Under the pieces are notes generated by a model, which saw nothing but the letters and a program-made list of their open reading frames with translations, had not been told where the DNA came from and did no database searches. Source: Bradysia coprophila (Eukaryota; Arthropoda; Insecta; Diptera; Sciaridae). Taken from it: 64,000 nucleotides of DNA. A program made the position numbers and the translations under genes. Of the stretch, positions 1 through 9,901 are shown in pieces. The stretch is from contig NW_023503493.1 in NCBI RefSeq assembly GCF_014529535.1, forward strand, positions 6,976,001 to 7,040,000, written 5' to 3'. Positions within the stretch are counted from its first letter, which is position 1. Each line of letters starts with the position of its first letter.

Positions 1-1
1 G

Positions 2-1105
2 GTCTATGCGGCACTGTACACAGTGTTTTTCCTGTCCAAAGCACAGAAAATCGACGTCATCTTCTGCGACCAAATATCGCTCGGAATTCCGATATTTCGT
101 CTAGCTTCCAATCAACCGAAAATCTTGTTCTACTGCCACTTTCCCGATCAGTTGCTGTCAGCACAGGGATCGGTGCTCAAACACTACTATCGAATGCCGT
201 TGAATTTCCTGGAGGAAAAAACTACCGGCCAGGCAGACGGTGTACTGGTCAATAGCAAATTCACTCGGCGAGTGTTCAAAGAGACATTCAAATCGCTTCG
301 AATGATGCCGGAAGTGTTGTATCCATCACTGAATACCGTTGCTTTCGATGATACAACGATTGACCGGAAGGAAATTCTGCTACAGTTTTCAGCGGAGAAT
401 TACGTGTTTCTGTCGGTGAATCGGTACGAACGCAAGAAGAACATTGGATTGGCACTGAAGGCTGTGAAGGCATTGGAAAAGATTGTCAGTAAAATGGAAT
501 GGGAACGAACGGTATTGGTTGTAGCCGGTGGATACGACAGTCGAGTAGAGGAAAATGTTGAGCATTTCAATGAATTGGTGCAATTAGCTGGTGATCTCGG
601 CATTTCTCACAAGGTAATTTCCGACGAAGGTTGTCCTCGTGTCCTTGGACCATTTTTAAAACTTATTGGGACGATTTTTGTTGAGTTCAATTATCGCCGT
701 TTTCACATGCTCCTTTTCCAGGTCACATTTTTGCAATCACCGAGCGACAAATACAAAACATGGCTGATGCGTCAAAGTGAAGCCCTGCTGTACACACCGC
801 AAAACGAACACTTCGGCATTGTGCCACTGGAAAGTATGTACCTGCGCAAGCCGGTCATTGCAGTGAACAGTGGCGGTCCAACGGAGACAATAATCCACGA
901 ATCGACCGGATTCTTGTGCGAACAAAATGAAAATGAATTCGCCGAAGCGATGGCCAAATTCATTCGCGATCGTACGTTGAGCGATTGCATGGGCGAAATG
1001 GGACATAAGCGGGTCCGGTCGACATTTTCGTTCGAAGCGTTCACAGAGAAATTGGATAGGATTGTGAGGGAACTGGTGGTTGACAGTACGAAGAAAGTGA
1101 AATGA
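2..1105 (+). CDS. Alg2: ALG2, GDP-mannose alpha-1,3/1,6-mannosyltransferase (3' part)
   Basis: This is the C-terminal part of the ER-membrane mannosyltransferase that adds the second and third mannoses to the dolichol-linked oligosaccharide for N-glycosylation. The window opens inside the gene, so the N-terminus is missing. The reading frame runs from base 2 to TGA 1103-1105. Bases 614-721 look like a phase-0 intron of 108 nt (GTAATT...TTTTCCAG). It happens to stay open in frame, but it interrupts the conserved junction between the GDLGISHK and VTFLQSPSDK segments. The GT4 glycosyltransferase E-X7-E motif (EHFGIVPLE) lies near 805-834, followed by the conserved NSGGPTETI segment. The assignment rests on remembered family conservation. 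No defect is seen in the visible part. Confidence 0.93.
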   Translation, partial: VYAALYTVFFLSKAQKIDVIFCDQISLGIPIFRLASNQPKILFYCHFPDQLLSAQGSVLKHYYRMPLNFLEEKTTGQADGVLVNSKFTRRVFKETFKSLRMMPEVLYPSLNTVAFDDTTIDRKEILLQFSAENYVFLSVNRYERKKNIGLALKAVKALEKIVSKMEWERTVLVVAGGYDSRVEENVEHFNELVQLAGDLGISHKVISDEGCPRVLGPFLKLIGTIFVEFNYRRFHMLLFQVTFLQSPSDKYKTWLMRQSEALLYTPQNEHFGIVPLESMYLRKPVIAVNSGGPTETIIHESTGFLCEQNENEFAEAMAKFIRDRTLSDCMGEMGHKRVRSTFSFEAFTEKLDRIVRELVVDSTKKVK

Positions 1106-1317
1106 CAAATGGGGCTCGTCTAACCAAAAAAATAATTTTTTTATTTACATGAGAAATGTTTAAATGTAATTGCGTATATTGACTGTGCATACCGTACGTG
1201 GTTTACCGGTTGAATTCATATTTTTAGCTTCAAATTATCAGCTTTCCATTTGGTTTTCTTGAAAGGAGGAAAAACAAAAAATTAAGAAAATTTCTACATT
1301 CAAACGAATTGTTAAGC

Positions 1318-4300
1318 CAGTAGGCTGTGCGATTGAAAAGACACGAAAATTTTTGCTCCGCTGAAATTTTTCAAAATAATTGAATTTAATTCAACAAATC
1401 GCTTATTGCTGAAGGTTAAAGAGGCTAAAATACAGGACAATTGGTGTTCATTGCACGTTCATTGAAATATGGGTCAAACATCCAGTGGCTTACCTGATAT
1501 TTCTGACTGTATCTGTTTGTGCTTGGACAATAACAAAGATGAAAACATCGAAAACTGGATTTCTTGTAAAGGATGCGATAATTGGTTTCACCGGAAATGT
1601 AATTTGAAAATCGGTGATGACAGCGCGGTGATTGATGAGGACTGGTACTGCTCAGGTATTGATTGTCAGAAATTGTTTTTTTCTTTAAAGAATAGTAAGA
1701 AGCGTCCAGTCCGTGAACGGTTGGGTAGGGAATGTAAAGGGAAAGTCAGAGGTTCTGCGTTAGGTATTCCTTCAGTAGAGGCTTCTGTTTCTGAAAGGGT
1801 AACTTGTAGTGTTTGTGGTTTTCTAGCTAAAAATACTCGTGGATTAAATATCCACATGAGTAAGCATGAACGCAATGAACGCGTTATTGATGACGTTTCT
1901 AAAGATGAGGGAATTAGTAGTAATAGGTCAGGTGAGGAAAGCATTTCCGATATGTTAGATGATTTTGGTGTGCTTCTTAATAGGTGTCGAGTTTCAGTTC
2001 CTTTGACTAGAATTATACAAAAATCTGTAAGGATTGCTGTATGTCAGGAACTTTCTAAAGAAATTGAAAGTTTGGTACGGAAAAATGATGTAGTTTCTTG
2101 GATGAGACTGCTTGCTTTTCCGTACATTGTTCTGAATAATAAGTCAAAGGGAACAGGTGGGATAAATGTTATTAGGTCAAACTTAAATGTTTTTCGGAAT
2201 TGTACAGATATCAATGAAGCTTTGTCTAATGTGTTACGAAGCGCCGGTATTCCGTTCACGTTAGATAAATCTACTGATAGAGATAGTGTCGCTATTAAAG
2301 TTGCGACAAGAAAGGTTAATGAGGGTGATATTAGAGGTGCAGTTAGAGTTTTGTGTTCGAATAATACAGTAGCGCCTCAGACTTCAGAAACTGTTTCTAA
2401 GTTAAAGGCAAAACATCCGGATGGTAACGGGGAGGTTTTTGAAGAAATAGAGTTATTGAGTACTTTGTCAGCGACTACAGTCGAAGATGTAGCAAAAGCT
2501 ATTAGAAGTTTTCCGTTAAGTTCTTCTGGGGGATTTGGTGGTCTGCGACCACGACATTTAAAAGATTTAACTTCTTTTACTTGTGGTGAAGCTGCAAACC
2601 GTTTGTTGAAATCGATAGCTTCATTAGTAGATGTTGTTAAGTATGGCAGTGCTCAGATAGACATAGCAAAAATTTTTTTTGGGGCTTCGTTGACTGCACT
2701 TTTAAAAGGTGAAGACGATATAAGACCTATAGCAGTAGGTATTGTCTGGAGACGTTTGACAGGCAAAATTGCCTGTTTTAATATTAGGGCTAACTTAGTT
2801 GAGAAGTTAAAACCTGTTCAGTTAGGATTCGGTGTTAAAGGGGGTGCTGAAGCTCTGGTTCATGCAGTACGTGCTTTTTGTACTGCTGAACATAAGGGGC
2901 CATTGGCTTTGGTTAAATTTGATTTTGGAAATGCATTTAATATGCTATTCAGAAAGTTTATGTTAGGAGAGGTTAAGGATATATGCCCAGAATTACTTCC
3001 TTTGTTGCAGCAAGCGTATAGACTTTTTACGAATCTGTATTATCTCGATGAGCCTTTGCTTTCTAAGAGAGGATTCCAACAAGGTGATCCCCTAGGTCCC
3101 CCAGGTTTTTGTATTGGTATTATGAGGATGACGCATTCTCTTTCGTCTAGGTTGAATGGTTGGTATTTAGACGATGGTACAATTGCTGATAAGCTATCAG
3201 TAATTTTAGATGATATTAGGAAAGTTTTAGATTTCTGTGAGTTGTCAGGTTTACCATTGAACACGAATAAGTGCGAGGTATATTTTATTAATGCTTCTGA
3301 AGAAGAGGAAGCTAAAATGTTTGCTGAAATATCGGCATTACTGCCAGGAATTAGGCAAGTTGATGAGTCTTCACTTGAGATTTTAGGGTCGCCAGTTTTT
3401 GAATCAGGTTTAGAGAGGATGTTTGCATCAAAAGTTGAAACGATTAAGTTAATGTGTGATCGTTTAAAGTTGATGGATGTTCATCCGGCCTTGTGTATTT
3501 TCAGAAAGTCTTTAGGTAGCTGCAGGTTTAATTATTTGTTGCGTACGTCTAGGGCATTTATGTTGCGTGATCATTTGAGGACTGTTGATGAGATTTTTCG
3601 TTCAACACTCGAAGCTATCGCGAATGTTAGGATATCGGATTTTTCTTGGGATCAGGCTTCTCTTCCTTTAGTTTTCGGCGGGTTAGGTATTCGGAAAGTT
3701 GAAGATCTAGCAGTACCAGCCTATTTGTCATCTGTGTATTCTTCATCTGATTTGTCAAATGAACTTTTAAAGAATTTTAATATTCATATAATTAACGATA
3801 ACATTTTAGGATTAATTGAACAGGTTCCTAGAGATTTTATTCCAGAGAATGATGAAAATAAAAAGGTGCAAAAAAATTGGGATACCCCGATGATTAGGAG
3901 TAAGTTTTGCGAGATGTTTGAATCTAGTGAACCTATTACACGTGCCAGATTACTTGCGTCATCTACTAAAGAATCTTCAAAGTGGCTGCAGGTGGTCCCA
4001 TCGAGTAAATTAGGTTTGCTATTAGATAACAACGCCGCGAGAATTGCTGTTGGTCTTCGTATAGGTTCCCAATTATGCGAAGAGTATAAATGTATCTGTG
4101 GTAAAATGGTAAAAAAGGACGGTTTGCACGGTTTGTCTTGTAATATGACTGGAGCAATAACACCTAGACATGACGATGTTAATGGAATATTTTCTCATGC
4201 ATTTTCTTCTGCAGGAGTACCAACTATATTGCAACCACCAGGTATTTCTAGAAGTGACGGTAAAAGAGTTGACGGTATGACCATAATTCCGTGGAGTCAT

Positions 4301-4750
4301 GGAAAGTCTCTTTTATGGGATGTGACAATACGTGATACGTTGGCTCCTTCATACATAAATGAATCTTCTAAGAAATCAGGGTCAATCGCAGAAAAGGCAG
4401 AAAGATTGAAGCATAACCATTATATAGATCTAAAAGAAAATTATTTATTCACTCCTATTGCTTTCGAATCGCTAGGTTGCATGGGCCCAGAAACGAAAAA
4501 ATTTGTCTACAAATTGGGGTCATTAATGAAAGCAGCTTCAGGAGAACCGCGCTCCACCGATTACTTATTACAGAAAATTTCAATCGCTATTCAAAGAGGA
4601 AATGCGGCATGCATTCTAGGAACATTAGGGAGAAGTAGAGTAGATGATTTTTATTTATTGTAATATTTATTTGTTGATGAAAAGATCGTTTTTTTACTGA
4701 CTGCGCCTTTGTGAGCAGTCTTTTTTTTCGCTTGTTTAAATAAATAAATG
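1318..4750 (+). mobile_element. Full-length RLE-type non-LTR retrotransposon (R2/NeSL-like group)
   Basis: The element is bounded by a 12-bp direct repeat, GAATTGTTAAGC, at 1306-1317 and 4751-4762, which I read as the target-site duplication. It has a 5' UTR of about 150 bp, one long ORF (1469-4663) and a short 3' UTR ending in a TAAATAAATAAATG tail. An intact ORF and a perfect duplication point to a young insertion that may still be active. The target is ordinary intergenic DNA, not 28S rDNA. The enzyme domain order (zinc fingers, reverse transcriptase, C-terminal restriction-like endonuclease) places it among early-branching LINEs. The exact clade cannot be named without a phylogeny. Confidence 0.9.
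1469..4663 (+). CDS. LINE polyprotein: PHD finger, C2H2 finger, reverse transcriptase, RLE endonuclease
   Basis: The 1064-aa single ORF begins at ATG 1469, and the element's 5' UTR lies just upstream. Residues about 14-66 form a PHD-like Cys/His finger (CxC...CKGC..WFHRKC...WYC). Residues about 111-135 form a C2H2 finger (CSVC...HMSKH). Reverse transcriptase spans roughly 340-640, with the KFDFGNAFN motif, the GFQQGDPLGPPGF motif and the catalytic YLDD near residue 566. The C-terminal part has a Cys/His cluster (CICGKM...HGLSC, about 876-893) and then a restriction-like endonuclease with RVDG near 932 and LLWDVT near 948. There is no N-terminal APE endonuclease and no RNase H. An N-terminal PHD finger is unusual and could bind histone tails; that role is inference. 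No frameshift or stop is present. Confidence 0.9.
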   Translation: MGQTSSGLPDISDCICLCLDNNKDENIENWISCKGCDNWFHRKCNLKIGDDSAVIDEDWYCSGIDCQKLFFSLKNSKKRPVRERLGRECKGKVRGSALGIPSVEASVSERVTCSVCGFLAKNTRGLNIHMSKHERNERVIDDVSKDEGISSNRSGEESISDMLDDFGVLLNRCRVSVPLTRIIQKSVRIAVCQELSKEIESLVRKNDVVSWMRLLAFPYIVLNNKSKGTGGINVIRSNLNVFRNCTDINEALSNVLRSAGIPFTLDKSTDRDSVAIKVATRKVNEGDIRGAVRVLCSNNTVAPQTSETVSKLKAKHPDGNGEVFEEIELLSTLSATTVEDVAKAIRSFPLSSSGGFGGLRPRHLKDLTSFTCGEAANRLLKSIASLVDVVKYGSAQIDIAKIFFGASLTALLKGEDDIRPIAVGIVWRRLTGKIACFNIRANLVEKLKPVQLGFGVKGGAEALVHAVRAFCTAEHKGPLALVKFDFGNAFNMLFRKFMLGEVKDICPELLPLLQQAYRLFTNLYYLDEPLLSKRGFQQGDPLGPPGFCIGIMRMTHSLSSRLNGWYLDDGTIADKLSVILDDIRKVLDFCELSGLPLNTNKCEVYFINASEEEEAKMFAEISALLPGIRQVDESSLEILGSPVFESGLERMFASKVETIKLMCDRLKLMDVHPALCIFRKSLGSCRFNYLLRTSRAFMLRDHLRTVDEIFRSTLEAIANVRISDFSWDQASLPLVFGGLGIRKVEDLAVPAYLSSVYSSSDLSNELLKNFNIHIINDNILGLIEQVPRDFIPENDENKKVQKNWDTPMIRSKFCEMFESSEPITRARLLASSTKESSKWLQVVPSSKLGLLLDNNAARIAVGLRIGSQLCEEYKCICGKMVKKDGLHGLSCNMTGAITPRHDDVNGIFSHAFSSAGVPTILQPPGISRSDGKRVDGMTIIPWSHGKSLLWDVTIRDTLAPSYINESSKKSGSIAEKAERLKHNHYIDLKENYLFTPIAFESLGCMGPETKKFVYKLGSLMKAASGEPRSTDYLLQKISIAIQRGNAACILGTLGRSRVDDFYLL

Positions 4751-4762
4751 GAATTGTTAAGC

Positions 4763-5527
4763 TTAGTGAACAAATGGTCGTTCATCAATGAGTGATATTA
4801 CCAGAGAAAAATAAAAATTTCCGCCAAATTTAAAATTGAATTTAATTTCTGGTATTCAGCCTACTGGAAACTACGTCAGTCTAGCAACAAAATCCATTAC
4901 ATAACTCTGGACTCGGCTACGCCTCAGATCAACAAATTGACATGAAAAACTCTACTTTTCATTATCGCTTGTCATGTAAATGACTAGTGTTCAAAGTCGT
5001 ATCGATTGATGTAACAATTAAACATATGCTACAAAGCATGACCTCATGAAGGACCCTGCGTGCCATGGTCATCACCGGTCTTAAACTTGCCATTCCCAAG
5101 AACTACAAATAACGAATCGAGCGTAATAATTATCCGAAATTTGCAATTTTTGTGGACGAATGGAAGTTCTCGTCTTTGATTTAAGGGTCGATCGCACCGA
5201 GAATGGAATGTATTTTAATCTAATCATTGTTAGTACATAATGAACCGAGAAAGTCCAAAATTCATCATCATAAACAGGAGTTGTGTACAAAATTGATATT
5301 GAGTCACTTTGAATTGACTGAACTGTAAACTCAGAAGCAGAAAATGAAACGAAAATGATCAATTGCGACAGCGAAGTCTGTATGAGATCTGTGAGTTACT
5401 TCCACAGTCACTTTACTTCAAAGTTGCTCCTATTGGACATCTCAGATTGTTAGTAATATTCCTATCAAGTCCCGTCTCAACCTCAGAAAATAATTAATCG
5501 ACAGCCGTTCAATAGTTAGCTCGATTT
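4763..5527. other. Intergenic, no gene recognised
   Basis: No coding pattern is recognised here. The 11-mer CAGCCTACTGG at 4857-4867 is the exact reverse complement of 1317-1327 at the 5' end of the adjacent LINE. Otherwise the sequence is unremarkable AT-rich DNA. Confidence 0.6.
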
Positions 5528-7316
5528 TTAACGGATTTTCATTCCGCCTTTATAGAACACCTTGAACTCTGTTTGACTTACCACATTTTTTAACGTATTT
5601 TCCGCATAGAACCGTCCATCGGTACCAACTGGCAGCGTTTCAATGAATTTCTCTAAACCAGACTTGTCCTTCAACTCACTCAACGCGTCCACAATACTTT
5701 TCGTAGCATTCACTCGATTGGCCACCGCTAAGCGATGGTTCGGTTCGTTGATTTTACTCAGAAAATAGTTTAGGATTGCTACCGGCGCATTCAGACCATG
5801 CAGCTGATAGATGACGCTATCCAATGGGACATTTATGGAAAATGACTTGGACTTCAGATTCAGCCATGTCTGCAAAGAATCGAATGTTTGGAATATATTG
5901 CCTGCTGCTTCTGATGATTCTCATATTTTACCTTCTTCTCGAATATTCCTTCCATATCACACCACGCTTGACTTCGACTTCGTTCATTCAGGACTATCCA
6001 TTCGAATTGCGGCTGGGAAATTTTGAATATTTCCGATAATTTATGGGGACTATTGGCACCGGAATCGTTTGGGGCAGAACTCCATTTATATTGAGAGCTG
6101 GCATAGTACAATGTTTCCAGCACCGGTCGATCCAATATCTCAAAAGCCTTCGAATTCGATTGCTTCTCTTTTTGTTGAAAATCTAGAAGTTGGAGGATCT
6201 CTAGTCAGTGTGGCATCAACTACTCTTGGCGTCGAATGGAAATCTTGAAGACATCCGGTAGACATTTTACGCCTTGATACAGGGTACAAATTGCTACGTC
6301 ATTGCAACATTACGAACCTAACAAATGCACGTAATTGGCTACGATTTGGGCATAAAAGGTGTTCACTCCCGGCTGATTGAAATAGTCATTGTAGACGGAC
6401 TGCAATTTGGACGTTTTATTTGAATTGCTCTTCATTAATGTTGTGGTCACTCCAAATTGTAGCATCTGGTGATGGGATGTACAATATTGTTCTCAAACGT
6501 TTTAGGCAGTCAATATCAGTCACTCACCGCAAGTCTATTCGATTTTCCCAGCAAACTGAAAACCCAAAGCAAAGAATTACGACTGCGGCTGTTTCACTTT
6601 CAGAATCTGTATACCTCATCCATTCCGCACATTCCTTAACTTGTAACCGTACCGTCAAGTAATTGACCAATTGATTCAATGCCATTGGATGTGTATCCAG
6701 CAGTTTAACGACATATTTGCGTTGCAAAGTTTTCACCAGAAATAATACAACCGCCAGAACGGCGTCCCCATTGCCACTCGATACCGCCTCCGTCAACAGT
6801 TCAGTTTTTTCCCGATACGACCGATAACAGTCCAACGAATACGGCTTCTTCATGGTCATTTTCGTAACGGTCACGGATGCGGGTGGAGCATGCAATCGTT
6901 CCTGTATTTTGCGTCTCAGTATGCGCAATTCTTCTTCGAGCGCTATACCCTTCGGTAGTTGTGGCTCGTCCATCGACTGTTCTTGCAACACTTTTGAAAT
7001 CAACAGATTGTGTTTAGTCACTAAACGATGGGAGAGTCAGAATCAAACCTTTGTTTAGGTCACTATCGGATATGATTAAGTGCAGAGGAATATCGCTGGA
7101 TGGAAAGTCATAATTCAGTTCTGATGTGTTGTCGTCGACGAACAATTTTCGTTCGGTTGGAATGTGCAGAATTGTCTGTGAAAATTTGAGGTAAGGCAAT
7201 CGGATGGTCATTTGATGGCAAGCATTGAGAAAACACAAACTGCAAATTACCCTATCGTCTTCGTCGAAGCTGAACGCCTTATTTTCCGATTTATTCCAAT
7301 AATCTTCCCCTTCCAT
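5528..7316 (-). CDS. VIPAS39: VIPAS39 / Vps16B (SPE-39 homologue), seven exons
   Basis: This protein partners VPS33B in the CHEVI tethering complex of late endosomes, lysosomes and phagosomes. The model, read on the minus strand, has exons 7316-7251, 7175-7049, 6990-6615, 6555-6528, 6465-6318, 6182-5932 and 5869-5528. Introns are 58-135 nt, all GT-AG, and phases match at every junction; the product is 445 aa (family about 490). Diagnostic segments are the N-terminal EDYWNKSENKAFSFDEDD, the YREKTELLTEAVSSGNGDAV helix region, the RPVLETLYYAS segment, and the C-terminal SFSINVPLDSVIYQLHG and NAPVAIL stretches. The start ATG is fixed by the conserved EDYWN motif. The last exon contains a donor-like GTAAGT about 24 codons before the stop, so the extreme C-terminus is uncertain. 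Confidence 0.88.
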
Positions 7317-7469
7317 TGTCACATTCGATTCGGAACTATTTATAAACTGTAAACTTACTAGTTCTGTGTGTACGTTCGGTACCGTCGTACACCTGTAGAT
7401 TACTGACGAAAACATAAACACATTTTGACATTTCCACTTTTGAACTTGACGCTATCATCCATACAGTCT

Positions 7470-7837
7470 GTAGTATTTTTTCCCGTATGAGCAGAGCGAG
7501 AAAACAGAAGACCAATTAACTTGCCTTGGGGTACCTGTCAAAATAAACTGTTTAAATCGAGATGAGAGAGACCAGTTTTGTGAGTTGAGATCACTTTTGG
7601 TCAGTTTCCGCTGGAGGTGTAGCGGGTGTAGCTGTCAAAAAAAATGAAATCGACAATAGAGTGTTATGATGAAAGCGAAAGAGATATTTTGACAAATACC
7701 CCAAGGCAAGTTATAATTAACTGGTCTTCGGTCCTTTCTCTCTCAACGTAACATGTTGAAAGAGAAAGCAATATTTTGACAAGTACCTCAAGGCAAGTTA
7801 TAATTAACTAGTCTTCGGTTCTCTCGCTCTGATCATA
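7470..7837. mobile_element. Foldback element with three copies of one arm motif
   Basis: An arm containing ACTTGCCTTGGGGTAC at about 7516-7532 recurs inverted at about 7690-7740 and again at about 7780-7835 (GTACCTCAAGGCAAGT), with flanking GAGCGAGAAAAC / CTCTCGCTCTG. ACAGTCT occurs on both sides (7463-7469, 7838-7844) and may be the target duplication, although the left end has extra bases. It is a non-autonomous foldback with no ORF. Confidence 0.65.
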
Positions 7838-7877
7838 ACAGTCTATGGAATGTTTACAACAACAACAGCTATACAAC

Positions 7878-8331
7878 TCAGACATGAGTCGGTTATCCGA
7901 AAAACCGAAAATTTCGGATCGGTTTTGACCGAACCGAATATTTCGGTTCGGTTATGACCGAACCGAAACTTCCGGTTCGGTTTTGACCGAACCGAAAACT
8001 TCGGTTTTGACACGAAACAAGTTAAAATAAAGCTTAACTCGTCGAAATTAGTTAGTTTCGTCATGAACTAACCGAATTTAAGATAATTAAGTCATTCAAT
8101 GGGTGGGTGTGCTCTAAAAAAAAACTCAGATGTAATTGACTCAATCTTTATTTCAATACCAACTCTATGCAATGACTCAATTAACTTATTTTCGGTTAGT
8201 TTATGACGAAATTAATTGATATCGACGAGTTAAGCTTTATTTTAACTTGTTTAATGTCAAAACCGAAGTTTTCGGTTCGGTCAAAACCGATCCGAAATTT
8301 TCGGTTTTTCGGATAACCGACTCATGTCTGA
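7878..8331. mobile_element. Foldback MITE with GACCGAACCGAA internal repeats
   Basis: The 454-bp element has long inverted arms beginning TCAGACATGAGTCGG and ending CCGACTCATGTCTGA, flanked by a perfect 5-bp duplication ACAAC (7873-7877, 8332-8336). The left arm contains several copies of a self-complementary unit built from TTCGGTTCGGT and ACCGAACCGAA, so it is longer than the right arm. No coding capacity is seen. The superfamily is not determined. Confidence 0.85.
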
Positions 8332-8336
8332 ACAAC

Positions 8337-8738
8337 TGTGGTTATAGCTGTATCATCTGCTATAATAGACAGCGATATAACCAAAATAAAGCATGACTAG
8401 CCTCTCTCTTTTATATAGCAACATTGTCGTTAAAACTAATGAGGTAAGAGATTCTGTTTCATGTGAAGACAATATTTATTTTTATCAAAAGAAGGAACAG
8501 ACTTAATGAAAGTATTGATGCGCTTACCGTGCACCAGCTGGTATGCATCAATTAAACAGAGAGGAAGGAATTTTTAAGAAATTATGGAGTGGAAATGTCG
8601 AGAAACAAAACTTTACAAGGTCAAATATTATTTGAGGTGCATTTTACGCCCATTGCGGAAGCTTCTTCCAGCTTCTAATCTAATAAAACGAAACGGTGTT
8701 CTAATTGTCTATAAATGTTTTTCTATTCAATTTTGCTT
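8337..8738. other. Downstream flank of pectinesterase, no gene
   Basis: AT-rich DNA without a recognisable gene. It probably includes the 3' UTR of the minus-strand pectinesterase. A TTTATT at about 8475 would be an AATAAA signal on the minus strand, but this is weak. Confidence 0.4.
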
Positions 8739-9901
8739 TTAAAACAGTAAAGAAACTGCAAGAACTGCGACTATGAGCATAACGTTCAAGTAATCCAACC
8801 GAAATACATTCGCCGAAGAATTCGGTAACCACGAGCCATCTTCACCAGCAAATATATTTTCCATTGTATACAGTTCAGCCTCAGTGTCTGTTAATTGTTT
8901 GCTCCACGCCACCCTTTCCGTAACATCAACACCGTGTGTCATATATTCCGCATAGAAGGCGGTGTCCTCATTATCCGGATTATTCCAATTATGCCAACCA
9001 GCCGGATGAATGTGACTGTCCATCGTCGTATGCATGAATACAGTTCGGGCCCATGGTCTCCATGGTCTGCCCAAATAGACACTGGTTGCGTCTTCATTGC
9101 CCAATAAACTACAGTTCTTGAATACGAATCCAAAACCATTTCCTTCCGGCGTTGATGCAGCCGTGATGTACGAGTTTTTGAGGCATTGTATGACACAGTT
9201 TTCGAACAGTGCAGTGGCTGCACCGAATATGAAATCCGTTGTTCCTTCGATAAAACAGTCCTTATAATATTGTCTAGATGGACGATCCGATTCGATTGTT
9301 GGGTATAGTGTGTCCTGCATACATTTGTATGGTTAGTGGCTAAGAAAACAATTTCTGATCAACAACTCAACATACCTGATTTGCGATAATGTTACAATTG
9401 TTTACCACAACTCGATCAGCGACAACATGAAGAGCAACAGCTTGGGCAATTGTTCCAGCTGAATTGAGGAATGTTAGGTCTTCAGCATAGAAATCATTTC
9501 CTCGTACCAGAACTGTGTAAGAAGTACCGGTGGTCAGGTTCAAACCATTTGGCAGCAGTTTGCCGGAGTAATCGTCGTAATTAATTATTGTCGAGGTCTT
9601 ATCGGCTCCAATGAAGTGGATTTGTGTCTTCTCCGCTGGTACGATTAATTTCTCGAAATACTCTCCCGATTTTATATAAATTCTAATCGGAACAACTGAA
9701 TTATTCGGTGCCGAATTAAGAGCCTCTTGAATGGTGTCAAATTCGCCTGTACCATCTTTGGCAACGATTAAATCGCCCTGTTGATGCTGTGCGCCTGTTT
9801 GATGAATTAAAATTTGAATCGATAGTAAATTGAAATGATTACTTACACTGAACGTTGAGCGCTAAGAACAAGAAGGCAATTACGAATTCGAATTTCGACA
9901 T
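8739..9901 (-). CDS. Secreted pectin methylesterase (CE8), three exons
   Basis: The enzyme de-esterifies homogalacturonan of plant cell walls. The model has exons 9901-9847, 9794-9376 and 9314-8739, with GT-AG introns of 52 and 61 nt and consistent phases; the product is 349 aa. Residues 1-18 form a signal peptide (MSKFEFVIAFLFLALNVQ). The known CE8 catalytic set is present: Q136 (in TIAQAVAL), Q158-D159 (QDTLY), D185 (TTDFIFG), and R241 and W243 (YLGRPW). The C-terminus (NSSAN, then a hydrophobic tail LNVMLIVAVLAVSLLF) resembles a GPI-anchor signal. CE8 enzymes are known from plants, fungi, bacteria and some plant-feeding beetles. In a fly, horizontal transfer followed by intron gain is the likely origin (inference). 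The gene looks intact. Confidence 0.92.

Noticed and set aside
288..1108. Several open frames antisense to ALG2
   Set aside because: They overlap strongly conserved coding sequence on the plus strand and resemble no family.
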